Source of the DNA: Litomosoides sigmodontis
Taxonomy: Eukaryota; Nematoda; Chromadorea; Rhabditida; Onchocercidae
Assembly (NCBI GenBank): GCA_963070105.1
Contig: OY718805.1
Coordinates: 5,576,001 to 5,640,000, forward strand
Length of the DNA: 64,000 nt
Direction: 5' to 3'
In this document: piece by piece, positions 12,888-38,557 of the stretch
Layout of the letters: the number at the start of each line of letters is the position of its first letter
Numbering within the stretch: the stretch's first letter is position 1
The notes under the pieces: model-generated
The model's database searches: none
Told to the model about the DNA's origin: nothing
Seen by the model: only the letters and a program-made list of their open reading frames with translations
Translations under genes and position numbers: made by a program

Positions 12888-14689
12888 ACACACACGCGCC
12901 AACTACAAATCTATCAATAACCAAATGACAAGCGTAGCACCTTGCCGTCACCTCTATTGTATCGATGCTGCGCTTTTTCCACTAGCATTCAAAAATCTGC
13001 AAAAGCTATACTTGCTCCACTTCTGAGATTAATAATTACCGAATTTTCGTCGAACACAGTGAGATATCTAAGTAATTGAAAATTAGAATCACTGTAGGGA
13101 TTCCCAACAACGCGCGATCATACGTGAAAAACAAACGACAAAGTCAGTACGCGACCTACCTCTTATATCTTATTCCACTCTTTTAATGAAGTAAATATCG
13201 CTATGTGAACAGCTCGAATTAAGCAACTATGGAAGGAAGTACCATCACAAAACGGAATAATGTTGCTATGTGCACTGAGTGAAAAACTAACGTCTCTTAT
13301 TAAGCTAATGTAAAATCTATCTCAAATGCAGTCAATAAATGGACATAGTAACATCACTACAACATTAAGAGGAGGATAGCAAAGGTCGTCTAACTTCACC
13401 AGAAATAACGATTTGTCGATGGATTAGGATATTCAGAGATCATTATTGTACTGCAGTGATAACAGTTGGAATGAATCCGCCACGGCGATAGGTCACTAAC
13501 AGAGAAGGCAAGTGAAGAAATCGAATCGTCGCTCCTAGCTTATCATCGGATTATCATTTGCCGACAATTTGTGTGTTGCGCCCATGGAAAACATGAATAT
13601 AAATATTTTTAGAACAATTTTACAACAAAAACAAGCTCACACTAAACAATCATGAACAATCCCTGTCATGCATATCGCTCTGCCACACACGTTTTACAGC
13701 GTTAGGCTTTTGTGACACTTTTTCCACGTTTTGCACCGAAGATTTCGTTTGTTAACATAGTAGCACGTACGGGAACAAAATCCGTGGCCTCTTATCCCTC
13801 CAGTAACGACCCGACAACATAACCTACGCAAATGCCTACCAACTGCACTGAATGCACTCTGACCCCGCTCTGAAGACGTCACAGTGCAGATGCTTGCAAC
13901 CTGCACTTAGTGCACTCTAACAACCTCGCACTCTCCCTCATTGCAGTCACTCTCAGCTGTTGCAAACTCTGAGTGCTCTCTCCGCAGAGGAAGACACATA
14001 CAGGATGGTGCTGAATGCTTGCCAGGGCACTTAGGCAATCGCGCGACAGATGAAATCGCTATAAGCATCAAATGGGCACTACGGTAGCGTGACTTGATTA
14101 GGCGTGGGATTAGGCGGGTAATGTGATTTGAGATATTTATATATCTGAGAATACACCGGTATTAGTCGGGCAAGAAAATCTGTACGGCTCTTCGTCCAGT
14201 TCCGTGATGAAGCAGCAGTGATGTGAAAACGCATGGCCCCTCATCCTCCTTCACTTACTTCCCGCAGAGTGTGCAAGCTGAACTTCCATCATCACAGAGT
14301 ACCGACTCACTTCAGCAAGAGTCGGAACCGCCAAAGCCATTGCATCACTGCTTTCAGACGAAGTTCATAGCATAAGATGCAGTGAATGAACTTCCCTAAA
14401 TCCTCCATGATTCCCAGCAAATGCATTCCAACACGCACAAAACACCGTACCACCTCGACGGACGCACCCCCTCCAGATCCATAAATGATGCCTAAGATGA
14501 AAGTTTTCACTTCGCGTTCGCACAGGTGACAAGGTGTGTTAGTCAGAGTGACGGAACAAGCTTCAACAACGGTGCCGTATGCAAATTCTTGTCCTCATCC
14601 CTACATACTACCATTCAGTTACGTACTAATCGTGTTTGTGCACTTCTGCTGCACTTCCCTAAAATTAAGCCGCTTCCTGTATCTTTCTA
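12888..14689. promoter_or_regulatory. upstream region shared by divergent genes
   Basis: This interval separates the ONECUT start (minus) from the next plus-strand genes, so it should hold promoters for both directions. No exon is convincing. From about 13.7 to 14.5 kb it is less AT-rich than its surroundings, with several CpGs and repeated GTGCACTC/TGCACT words (for example near 13842-13860 and 13900-13920). No TATA box or factor site can be assigned with confidence. Confidence 0.4.
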
Positions 14690-15097
14690 ATGCATAACGT
14701 GTAAGGAAGCTGCAACACTTTAACGTGACGTAAGAAGCACACGCACGAATTGTGTTTCAGCCACTTGGATAACATATAAGGAAGCTTATCGATATTATTT
14801 GTACTAATTGGGTGCTAATTTTCGGTATATACTAAGTGAATAAATTCGTCCATCTGCCTGGTTTTTTCGTTATATAAAGTTGCAGTATCTGTTGCTGCTT
14901 TTTTTTGGCTCACAGAACGTTTTCTAAAAAAGGGAAACCAGGTTTGATGTAAGGTGGAAAACCTACTCTCTTCATATTTCAGTGAAAATGCTAAGGAACT
15001 AATCCATGATGTGGGAAATGGAACCGACATTAGACGATTGGTGAGTGAAGTGATTGAAGATATAGATATACCAGACGTTACCAATTATGAAAAATAA
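14690..15097 (+). CDS. possible small protein (52 aa), 3 exons
   Basis: Tentative three-exon gene: 14690-14700 (ATG, four-residue start, donor GT|GTAAGG), 14916-14948 (acceptor GGCTCACAG, TFSKKGKPGL) and 14983-15097 (acceptor ATATTTCAG, ENAKELIHDVGNGTDIRRL..., stop TAA). Phases agree throughout (2 and 2). The last exon reads as a real acidic, helix-prone coding segment. An AATAAA hexamer overlaps the stop codon. The first exon is only 11 nt and may be wrong. If so, the start lies elsewhere upstream. No family is recognised. The opposite-strand frame over the same bases (14815-15084) is hydrophobic and looks like a shadow. Confidence 0.4.
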
Positions 15098-15283
15098 AAC
15101 ACTCTTCAAAATCCTCAGACAAAGATCCTTGATTAAGTGACGTGGAAGCAGACTTTTCAGGCGGTGTCTTGTATGTCAGTATGAGATTTGGACTTTCACC
15201 GAAGCTGTCGTTCGATGATGAAGTAATGTTTCAGCTGTTTATATGTGGTTTATAATATGTAGATCAAAATTTTTTGTGAAGCG

Positions 15284-18200
15284 ATGTCATCAGCAGCATC
15301 TGAGCGCAATGTTCAAGTGACAGGATATGAATTATCAACTAATCTAGCTGAACTACCAAGCGATTTGCATTCTCGTCTTGCTAGTTCCTTGAATTTTCAA
15401 AGTGTATGGATGAAAGTAATCGGCGACTCGACGAGTAGCCCGTTCAGTTTAAAGTAAATTTTTGATTTAATTTATGCTTTTTCCTAAAAATATATATCTA
15501 TTTATATGCCATTGTGATTTGGCTCATTATCTGCGATGCATAACACATCCTCGAGTTTATAGACTTGCTGATCTAATCAGCAATTGCATATTTAGTTGTC
15601 TTGCAAAAAGAAGCAAAATCAACTGGTAGTTTTACTTATCCCGGTAAATAAATGTGAGCAAATATTTGACAGAAAGTGAGAAATGATGAGAAAGAAAACC
15701 ACTTTGATGAAGTAACACCATCCCGTCTTTCTGCCGTCTAATACGCCGTAGACTTTAACCGCTACTGCTTGAAGTTTCGTGACTTTGTTTGTGTTGCAAG
15801 TGGCTGAAATAAATCTGAACAGCGTGACGTCCTTCGATAAATCTCATGCTAAGGGACTGCTAACAGACTCCATCATAAGTCTAACGAACCTCCTGGATGT
15901 GCCAGAACTGAAAATATATCTTCGTGTTGAGACGGTAGCAATTTATATCATACCAGTTCCCTGTATTTTCTTTTTCCTTGCGTATGGTTGCTTTTACTAT
16001 TCACTAACTAATATATTTGAGGTCATTGCATTTAATTTAAAAAAAAAGATTTTAAAAATAGGAGAGAGTCTTAAGCATGTTAAATAGTTGCTGTCATTGA
16101 CGTATTTGAATTCATAATCAACTAACTATATCACTTGTCAACGTTAGCAGAATGAATGCTAAGTAATGACACATTCAATTTTTCAATCAACCCGAAAGAT
16201 TGCGATTAATCTAATTTAATGCTTTTTAGTGTTTCGGAATATGATCGAATTTTGCGAACTCGGAATCAAGGATCATCGCTTTTATACTTGTGGGGTAATC
16301 GTGGGCAGACTGTTAAACTTTTGCTTCAAAGACTTCAATCATTTTCTAAAATACATGGGGCATGCATGGATGGGCCTCAATTAGCACTGAGACGCAAATT
16401 CGGTGGGTTTATCGCTTCGATTATAGAGAACAGTAAAAAAGAAGATGTCATATTGGTATCAAATGATCACGAAAATGGCTTCGTTTCACACTTATCTAAT
16501 TCAGTAAATGCGGGATATGGTATTAGAGTGAAATGGTTTTAAATGCTGTAATTATTCGATTCTAAGTTAATGGTTGACAAGATTTACATTCCAATTGATT
16601 TCCAGTACCTGTAACATGGTCAGCTGAAGATCAAGTCACTGTTAGAGTAATAGGCACTGATGACTCTATGCTTCAACTTCTCTGTCACGCTCGTGGTTTT
16701 CCTTGGCCTCGTTTCCAGTGGATGGAAGATGATAAGCAGATAGGTGATTTGAACGGAAAAGCAGTCCTTGTTTCTAGGTTTCTTATTACTTTGTATGTCA
16801 CCAAATGCAGATATCTTAAAAATTTGCGACTTTTTACTATTCGAAAAGAGTGGATACAGTGGTTGGCTTTCAAGCGGATACATATATCAAATAGAAAGAA
16901 TGAAAGGAAGAAAGATTTCTAATTACGAGTTAACAAAATTCAGATGCAGTTGTCGAAAGGAGCTGACGTATAAGTGTAGAATATGGAATGAGATTGAGGA
17001 GGGTTTTGAATATTCGGCATTTTACCGGAAGCCAGGGAAATTATTTCGCTCAAAATTAACAACAGATCCAGTGGATTTGTCATTATTTATAACTGCTGAT
17101 ATAAGAGGTGTCAGTTCAAATGTAATTGCAATAAAGATTATCTTTTAAAAAGCTTTTTATATATCATGCAAATTTTTGCGCTACACATCTCAATTCTTTT
17201 AGTGCTAAAGATTTAAAGTGGACTTTACCTGCATGCGTGAATGACTTAGCGTAATTCGTATTTTGCAGTGGACTCCTGTGAACGATGTATGAAGTACAAA
17301 AATTTGACCTTGTCTACTGAATTCTGTAGAACTCTGCGAAATGGAGATATAGGTTTTTTTTTTTTTTTTTTTAAATCTATCTTCTAAACTGCTAAAACTA
17401 CATTATTCATCAGTTGCTATTTCTAGGCGGTTGGAACGCAGAATTAGTCGCTACAGATAAGGTTGCATTAATTGTAAGTAACTGCAACTACCTTAATCTA
17501 CCGAGCTTAGTTACACCTCACTGTGATGCCGAAATGTTTGCAGAGTCCTTGCAAAATCTTGGGTACACAACAGTTTCTCTTTTATTTATTTGAAAATTAT
17601 AGCCAATAATGAATTTGATTTTGAAAGCCCAATTCTATTTTAAAAAAATGTAGTAGTTTGTAGATGATGAAAAGAAGCATTATTTCTGAATGTTGAATTG
17701 TTTTACGCCATTAGCATGGAATTGACGTTTGCAGATTTAAAACTGTCGTTCTCGGGGATTTAAATCTTGCTGAAATGTACTTCTTTATCACAGAATACCG
17801 CAGACTTCTTGGTCACGGAGTATATGGTGAGATTTCTTTTCTTCATTTCTAGAACTCTCTTCGCACATAGCTTTTGTCATGATATTTCTTTAGCTGTGTT
17901 TTACTTCGTTGGTCATGGTTTTGAAAGAAATGGGAAGAATTATTTATTGGAGATAAATGCACCAAGTCTTGACTGTAGATTGGCTGACTGTATTTCCGTT
18001 GAGTGGATTTTGTCAGTTTTCGAAGATTCACATCCAGCTTTAAACCTGATACTCCTGGATATCTGTCGAAAAAATGTGAAGTATGGTTGCGCTGTTTATT
18101 TTTGGATTTCTAAAATTGGCATAAATTACTTTTAACTTAAAGGAAAGTACATATCCATTTATTTGTAAAAATACGTTTGGCGGATTAGGAAGAATTAGAT

Positions 18201-20020
18201 TTATAGGAAATAGTTTTCAGTTAAGCAAATTTCAGTGATTTTGAGCGTAAACTGATGAAAATAAAACTTTCTAGTCCTTTTAGGTGCACCGATACTTTTG
18301 ACAGTCTCAATGAAGCAAATACAGAAGAAATGCCAAAAATAGCACGCAATACTGTTTGTGGATATGCAACGTAATTTTTTCGCTTAAAAAACATTAGGCA
18401 TCTGAAAAAATTTTTGAGAAGAATTATTTTTGCTTTTGCGGCCAATTTAATGCATTAATTTTCAGTAGCAGTGGGGTTAGTGCATTTGAAGTTCGTGGAG
18501 AAAAGAATGGTGTTTTCATGAAGCATTTGTTGCAGCACATAGCTGATGAAGCAACAGTTTTAGAAATGTTAACGAAGACATTTCAGGGTAATTTCCGTTC
18601 AATAGAAAATAATATATTAACCATCATCAGAATCAAGTTTATTTGTTTGCCATCCAACATTTTTTTATTAAGTTCTTTTGCTTTTTCTAGCTGTTATTCT
18701 GATGAAGAATTATCTGTTTGGTTTTGTGTCGGTAACACGGATTAAAACATACCATGGACTCTTGTTTGTTATTGTTTTCCTGTTTGTGTTAATTCTGAAT
18801 TCATGTACACTTTGAGACTTTGAGATTATTACAGTTCTATTGATGCTGTACACAATATTATACCACAGCATGTTAACATTAATTTTTATCGTTACATTTT
18901 TCGATTGAGCGTTTTCTTCAGAAATCTCAAATGATACTAGAATTTGTGATGTGCAGATTCCGGAACTTAAATCAAATTTGGTTTTACCCCGTGGATTACG
19001 AGATCCACTTGTTTGTTGTGGCCATACGACATCTTTCAATTGTCATACTCTCTATTGGCGTTACATGCATGGTATAACTTCATATTTTTTCTGTTTGTGC
19101 TGCAGTGCCGTTGTGCGTCTCTAGCAATCCCTCCCACTGAAAAAAACCCTTCCTCTCAAACAGCCACGAAATTTGATTACAGAATTGCCTAATCCGATAA
19201 ATATACGATTTGCGGATCAAAATATGCTTGTTATTATTTGGTACGACTACGTCGGACATTTCACAAACAAAGTGTACATATTTAGCAGTGTTAGTGATCT
19301 CTCTGCGGAAAACAACAGGGAAGGTTTGAAATTATCGCCTACCAAATTCTCATATATTGCACACTTACGTTTTCCCGAGGTTCGTTATCAACTTTTTCAA
19401 ACATTTTCATTCGTTTTTCATTTATTTTTATATTATTTCTTTGTTGGTGTTGTGTTTTTTTGTCTTCCACGCAGTCGTGCTGACGTGGAGAATTTCAGTA
19501 TGTCGATGTGTCAGCAGAGAGAATAATAGAAGATAGTGACGATGGTGTCTCAGTATCTGTAATGCTATCAAACTTGCAGCGCTTTAAAGTAAGCATTACT
19601 ACATGTACTGTCTTGGAAAAGTTTTCATTTCTCAAAGATGACTAATTGAAAACGTTTGGGTGCTTAACAGTTCAATGAAAATGGATTCTGTGGTTTGTGT
19701 TGTGTATTCTGTTGAAGTGATAAAAGAACTTCAGAGTACTGTAGTGCCTGACAGGTTTAGTTTGTATTGCTTTGCAGTATTTCTTGATATGATAATTAGA
19801 ATCTGATATATTGTCAAGAAGATTGAATTACCAAAAAATTTAGTATGTTGAAGGATTTCTTTTGAAGTTGTAAAGTCTTTCACAGACTTCAAAACATTTG
19901 CAGGGAGCTATATCGTGCTCAGTAGATCTTGCAAGTCGCAGAGATGATATAGTAATAGCATCAAAAAATGATTTCTCGCTGGGTGATGTGTTGGTTACAA
20001 GGATTTACAGAGTCGAATGA
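15284..20020 (+). CDS. malt-1: MALT1-type paracaspase (death domain, Ig, protease)
   Basis: Cysteine protease/scaffold of the paracaspase family; in animals it acts in CARD-BCL10-MALT1-like and IL-17 signalling and cleaves after Arg. The 13-exon model gives 657 residues: 15284-15453, 16230-16519, 16606-16777, 16944-17107, 17427-17562, 17735-17826, 17894-18080, 18284-18370, 18466-18587, 18922-19071, 19183-19379, 19499-19588, 19904-20020. Every junction is in phase. An N-terminal death-like domain (about 25-105) includes LLYLWGNRGQTVKLLLQRL. The Ig domain (about 155-235) has LLCHARGFPWPRFQW and YKCRIWNEIEEGFEYSA. The protease domain runs from VALIVSNCNYL. The catalytic dyad is present: His349 in FYFVGHG and Cys399 in LILLDICRKN. 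A second beta-rich region fills the C-terminus. The AATAAA at 20612-20617 is a possible poly(A) signal. Exon 4 could start at 16944 or, in frame, 16950. The domain order matches full-length MALT1. Confidence 0.93.
17354..17372. repeat. poly-T tract in paracaspase intron
   Basis: A T-run of roughly 19 bases in intron 4 of the paracaspase gene. It lies too far from the acceptor at 17426 to be a normal polypyrimidine tract. Confidence 0.8.
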
Positions 20021-20950
20021 ACGAATTCTAATTTTTTTTGAACTAATGACGGAAATTTACAACATAGAAGACAAATACATAGTAAAAGCAGTGAATCAAT
20101 CCATGCATTACGTGCTTTCCGTTAGCCTCTTGTAATCTATTAACTTTCTGTACCGGGTGATATATCCAAGCAAATGTAAGTTGGCGCTCAAAAATACCAC
20201 TACATGCATGTGCTCGTTACCAAGTCTACAGTATGTTGTGAATTATAAATCCCTCTGCCTACTCTGCAGTTTGCTACTTGCTAGTTCTCATTTGGAAAAA
20301 TTTCTTTAATTTGTTTCAAATAGATGAAACCAAAAGAAGTTTTTATTTGCAAAATGCTTGTAATGCGAAGAAGAAATAGGAAAGCTGCAATTTACGTACT
20401 CATTTCTTACAAAATCAATGAGCAGGAATACTGTATTGAGATACTTTCTGTCCATTTATCCTCGTGGAGTATGACAGAAATAAGTGACTAATGCAATATC
20501 CGCTTTAAATTATTAACAAGGAAGTGTGAAACTTGCCACTGAAAAGTTATGTTAAAAACTAAAATTAAGATCAGAGAATCCTGATTTAAATTTAAAATAA
20601 TTCCTTGTATAAATAAACAATGCGGTGCAATTATTTCCGAAAATCTCCCGGTTACATTAGCAACGTGAATTGCATATTTTCAATAACGAATGAAGAAAAC
20701 ACAAGGATGACTGAATTTTGAATTTAATTTAACAAACACATTTTCGGAATTTGACAGCAGCTTATATGAAAAGAATAATTTAATTCGAATTATCATTTGT
20801 ATCATTCAAAGGGCCTAGTGGTCGATTGCTTCCGGTGTTTTCACGTTTTATTAAACCTTAAAGCGTATGTCTCGACGGAATTTATCGAGCTATTTGCGGG
20901 GCGCAAACCAATTTTCTGTAAGCAACACCTCACATAATCTATTTTAAAAA
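20021..20950. other. paracaspase 3' flank / spacer
   Basis: Non-coding spacer between two plus-strand genes. It carries AATAAA at 20612-20617, a possible polyadenylation signal for the paracaspase gene. No exon is seen. Confidence 0.5.
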
Positions 20951-23590
20951 ATGAAGTTGGAATTTATAATCAGAAATGTCGACGTAATTATATAATTGCT
21001 TCCATACCGTTGTTGTGAAGAAAAAAAAAAGGATTTTGATTGTGGGGAACTATCAGAACTGCTAAATAAGGATCATTTTTAAATTCTATAACTTGAACTC
21101 GCTTAACATATTCTAAAATAAATAAAAAATTAGAGTGACGGTAGTTCTCAGGACGAGTTACCAGATGACCTGGAAACAGCACGAGCGATCATCGAAAGTC
21201 TAACACGACAGTTAAAGGTAGCGATAAAATATTGCCTAAATCGGTGAATTCGTCCCAGCCAAAAATTCTCTTGTCGTCTCTTTTTCTTGAACTTATTCTG
21301 GACTTTAAAGTAGCAGCAGATTGTAGATTCATGACGATGTGACTTCGAATTTGGTACTTCTCCAAAAAAGAATCGAACACACTCATCAGAGGACGCAGGA
21401 TGCTATGCGGATGGTTTAATTCAAATTGAAATGCTTCATTTTCAAAATAAGTTAGGGAGCAACTAAATAAGTGACGGAAATGCAACCTCCCATATTCCCG
21501 CACGTTTTTTGAGGCTTATGTAACTCAGCACTGACGTAATTGGTGTAATCATGAGCTGACGATTACCAAAGTTCAGAGGTCATCGTTAGATGCATTATTC
21601 AGTATTTTTAAGCTTGAAGATCGGCTAGATAACATTGAAGCAACATGGACCAAAGAGCTGGAGGAGCAGCACAAACGTTGGCTTGAGAAATACAATCGCC
21701 TAATGAGAGAGGCGGAAAATTCTCTGCCTTCGTGCGTTTATATCTAAGTCAAATTTAACACTGTCTTCCTCTGTGACATCACAAACTACAGAAGTGAAAT
21801 GAAATCACAAAAATGAGGTGGAAGTAATGATTTAGGAAGTTTACGGAAAATTGATTACTGATCGACGGATTATGATTAATTGAGATATGGAAGTATGGAG
21901 AAGCGAATTAATTTTGTTTTTTATTTATCGAAATTTGACACAGAAAGAAAATTTCCTGATAAATGGTAAGCTTATTTAGAAATAAAGTACTGTCCAAATC
22001 TCCAACAGTCACCCGTAGTGGCGAGAATGTGAAGATTTCAACTCAACAACTTGAAAGTCTCAATCGTCGCGCCAAGAAAATCGATGAAGGAATCGGTGAG
22101 CTGGAAAAAGTCGCAAGTTGCACGAAGAATTTCGACGAAAAGCTTCGTCTTGACAAGCAAAAGATCAGGGATATCGATGCTCGAGTAATGGTTTAACTAC
22201 GTCCTCAAGGAAAAAGCGGAACTCTTTTGAATCCATGAATGATGCGTCCATGCGTGCGTAGATTTGCGTAAATTGTCTACTGACAGATCGACTCTTTCTC
22301 CAACTGAAACTGTTCTTTCTGTTTAATTTTCTTTATCTGTAATAGCTGAAAGCGTTGACAAAGAAAGAGCAAACGTTGAATGCTGAACTCTCCAAACAAA
22401 TGGACATTCATTTTCGCAAGCATTTCCTTCAAATGACTGAAGGACGGTCCGAGAAGAGTCTTCAAGGTGTTTGTGAATTAATCGGCGGCTACAAAAACGT
22501 ATCATTCATTTAAATTTAAATTTTTAAAATTGGCAGCTTGAATTGAATTAATATAGATGCATATTTTTTCATATTTAACATGGCATTTAATTCGTTTTAA
22601 CGAACTGCAGACAATTGAAAATTTGGAGAAAGCATTGCGAACATTGGAGGAAATTAAGAACGCGTCAGCAATAAAAAGTATTAAAAGTGAAACTCAAAAT
22701 GCACCATCGGTTGAAGAAATTGATGAAATTACTATTCTTATGAGACGCTTTCTTGCCAAACTTCATGTTCAGGTTTAATTTCTTTAGATGTCATTAGCTC
22801 ACGTGGAATTGTGGAGTCTCCTTGAAGTTAGCTGCCACGTGACCTTGTTCATCCGTGAAGTAGAATTTTAAACAAATTTGAACATAAGTATTACAGCTGG
22901 AATCAGTTCATTTATATGGTAATCCAATATCAAACTCTCAGTTTGGTACCGGTAAGGTGAGGTGTATTCACATTTAACTGCATGAACTTAGTGCAATGTG
23001 TCATTTGTCTTTGCGCATTGGTCACTCACGGATACTGAAGTAAGTAAGACAGCGTCACGTGCATGAAAAGGTGTGTGTCTCTACAATGCTACTGGACGTT
23101 TGCTTTGAGGGAAATACAGGGAGGGATCCAATTGAAAACAGAGACGTTGCGTGGCTTTTTTGAACGTCTTCTCTTCTCTTCACTTTCCGTGTAGATCACT
23201 TCGCGTTTCCTTTGTTGGAAGTTCAGAGCAGTAATAATGATTTTAAGCATGGAAGTTCAACACGGGCAACGACTACCATTGGATTATCATCAAATCAACG
23301 AAGCGATTCTGATTTCGGTACAACTCCTCTCAATACGTCACATTCTGCGCCGACAGGTTAGTCCTCCCAAACGCGCAAATTGTGCAACTTAAGAGAACTC
23401 GATTAAAAGCATTGCTGAAATGATTTTTTTTAATTGTAACTGATCGTTGCAATCGTCACATTTACTTATAGGATCGTCAAGTTCGTCCGTAAACTCACAG
23501 TTTATGACTTCGAAATCAGAAATTGAAAACGAAGGAACGATTACAGCGAAAGAAAAATCCGAACAAATCTTAAATAATAAAAAAAAATAG
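20951..23590 (+). CDS. coiled-coil protein of unknown function
   Basis: The nine-exon model gives about 352 residues: 20951-20983, 21134-21217, 21613-21731, 21980-22184, 22346-22498, 22611-22772, 22897-22918, 23195-23356, 23472-23590. Phases agree at every junction, including a 22-nt micro-exon (LESVHLY) needed to restore frame between exons 6 and 8. The central 220 residues are rich in Leu/Glu/Lys heptads (LEDRLDNIEATWTKELEEQ, LNRRAKKIDEGIGELEK, IENLEKALRTLEEIKNASA) and should form coiled coils. The C-terminal third is Ser/Thr-rich and polar. There is no signal peptide, membrane segment or catalytic motif. The first exon (MKLEFIIRNVD) is the least certain; exon 4 may end at 22184 or 22190. 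Cytoskeletal, centrosomal or vesicle adaptor roles are possible but unproven. Family not recognised. Confidence 0.75.
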
Positions 23591-23628
23591 ACAATCACAC
23601 AATTTTTGCACTCTGTCATTACCAAACT

Positions 23629-23634
23629 AATAAA
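23629..23634 (+). promoter_or_regulatory. AATAAA poly(A) signal
   Basis: A canonical AATAAA starts 39 nt after the stop codon of the coiled-coil gene, well placed as its polyadenylation signal. Confidence 0.65.
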
Positions 23635-24526
23635 GTCATTGTATTCTCCTTTCTTTCAACTTTAATTAATTGCTAATTTGTCGTTGGCAAATACCATCCC
23701 AGAACTGTCACTCCCACTTAGCTCACGAAAACGTGGCTTATGCTTCTCCTCAGCAACTGTTGCCATTCACTTGTCCACCATATGTCGCATCTTGTCCCAT
23801 CAAAGTTTGTTTCTTTTTTAACGTTTTGAAATTGAGCAAATAGATTGTATGAAACGTATTATATTGTCAATATCATTAACAGTAATAATAGTGTCAATGT
23901 AGGTAACAATAATAGTAAATTTGAAAAGGAAATAACAAAAATGGAAATAATCGCATTAGAAAATAAAATCATGAAACATTTAGATAACACTGTCCCATTC
24001 GTCAAATGAAAAATTTAAAATTTGATCAAATCAATTTCACTGATTTGCTCTTTCAATTTAATATCAGATTTGGTGGTTCAGTACCAGATATATTCTAAAC
24101 TCACAAATAACAGTTGTAATTCAAAAATTACTGTCACTTTTCTTCTGCACACATCAGTGGTGATAATATAAGATGATTCAAAAAAAAAAAATGGCTGGGA
24201 ATACAGAGGCAATAGCAACCAGATGAAAACAATAAGCTTTGAGTTTGCCGTCAATTAACGAGGATAAGACAGCTGAAATACCTGCTACACGGTTGAGCTA
24301 CGAATACCAATATAAGTTCCTTCTGTCGAGAACACTTTTTGACTTTTTATTTTTACAAGACAGCCGCCACATAAGACCTTTCATTTACTTCACTTCATTG
24401 TTAGAGACGAACTTTAGTGGGAATAATTTTGCGCGACATTGCATGTATTAGACGGAGGAAAGCATTGACATGAATGTAAAAAAGTTCGCAATGTCTTTAA
24501 CACACGCTAACTTTAATAAGTATAGA
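23635..24526. other. spacer between convergent genes
   Basis: This lies between the 3' ends of the coiled-coil gene (plus) and the PAN-domain gene (minus). A minus-strand AATAAA (tttatt at 24346-24351) sits about 175 nt past the PAN-gene stop and could be its poly(A) signal. No exon is seen. Confidence 0.5.

Positions 24527-38557
<14,031 letters not shown>

Noticed and set aside
15779..16087. Plus-strand frame of 102 codons between paracaspase exons 1 and 2
   Set aside because: Joining exon 1 (15453) straight to 16230 gives the right phase and a continuous death-domain pattern. The intervening frame turns hydrophobic/low-complexity and is treated as intron.
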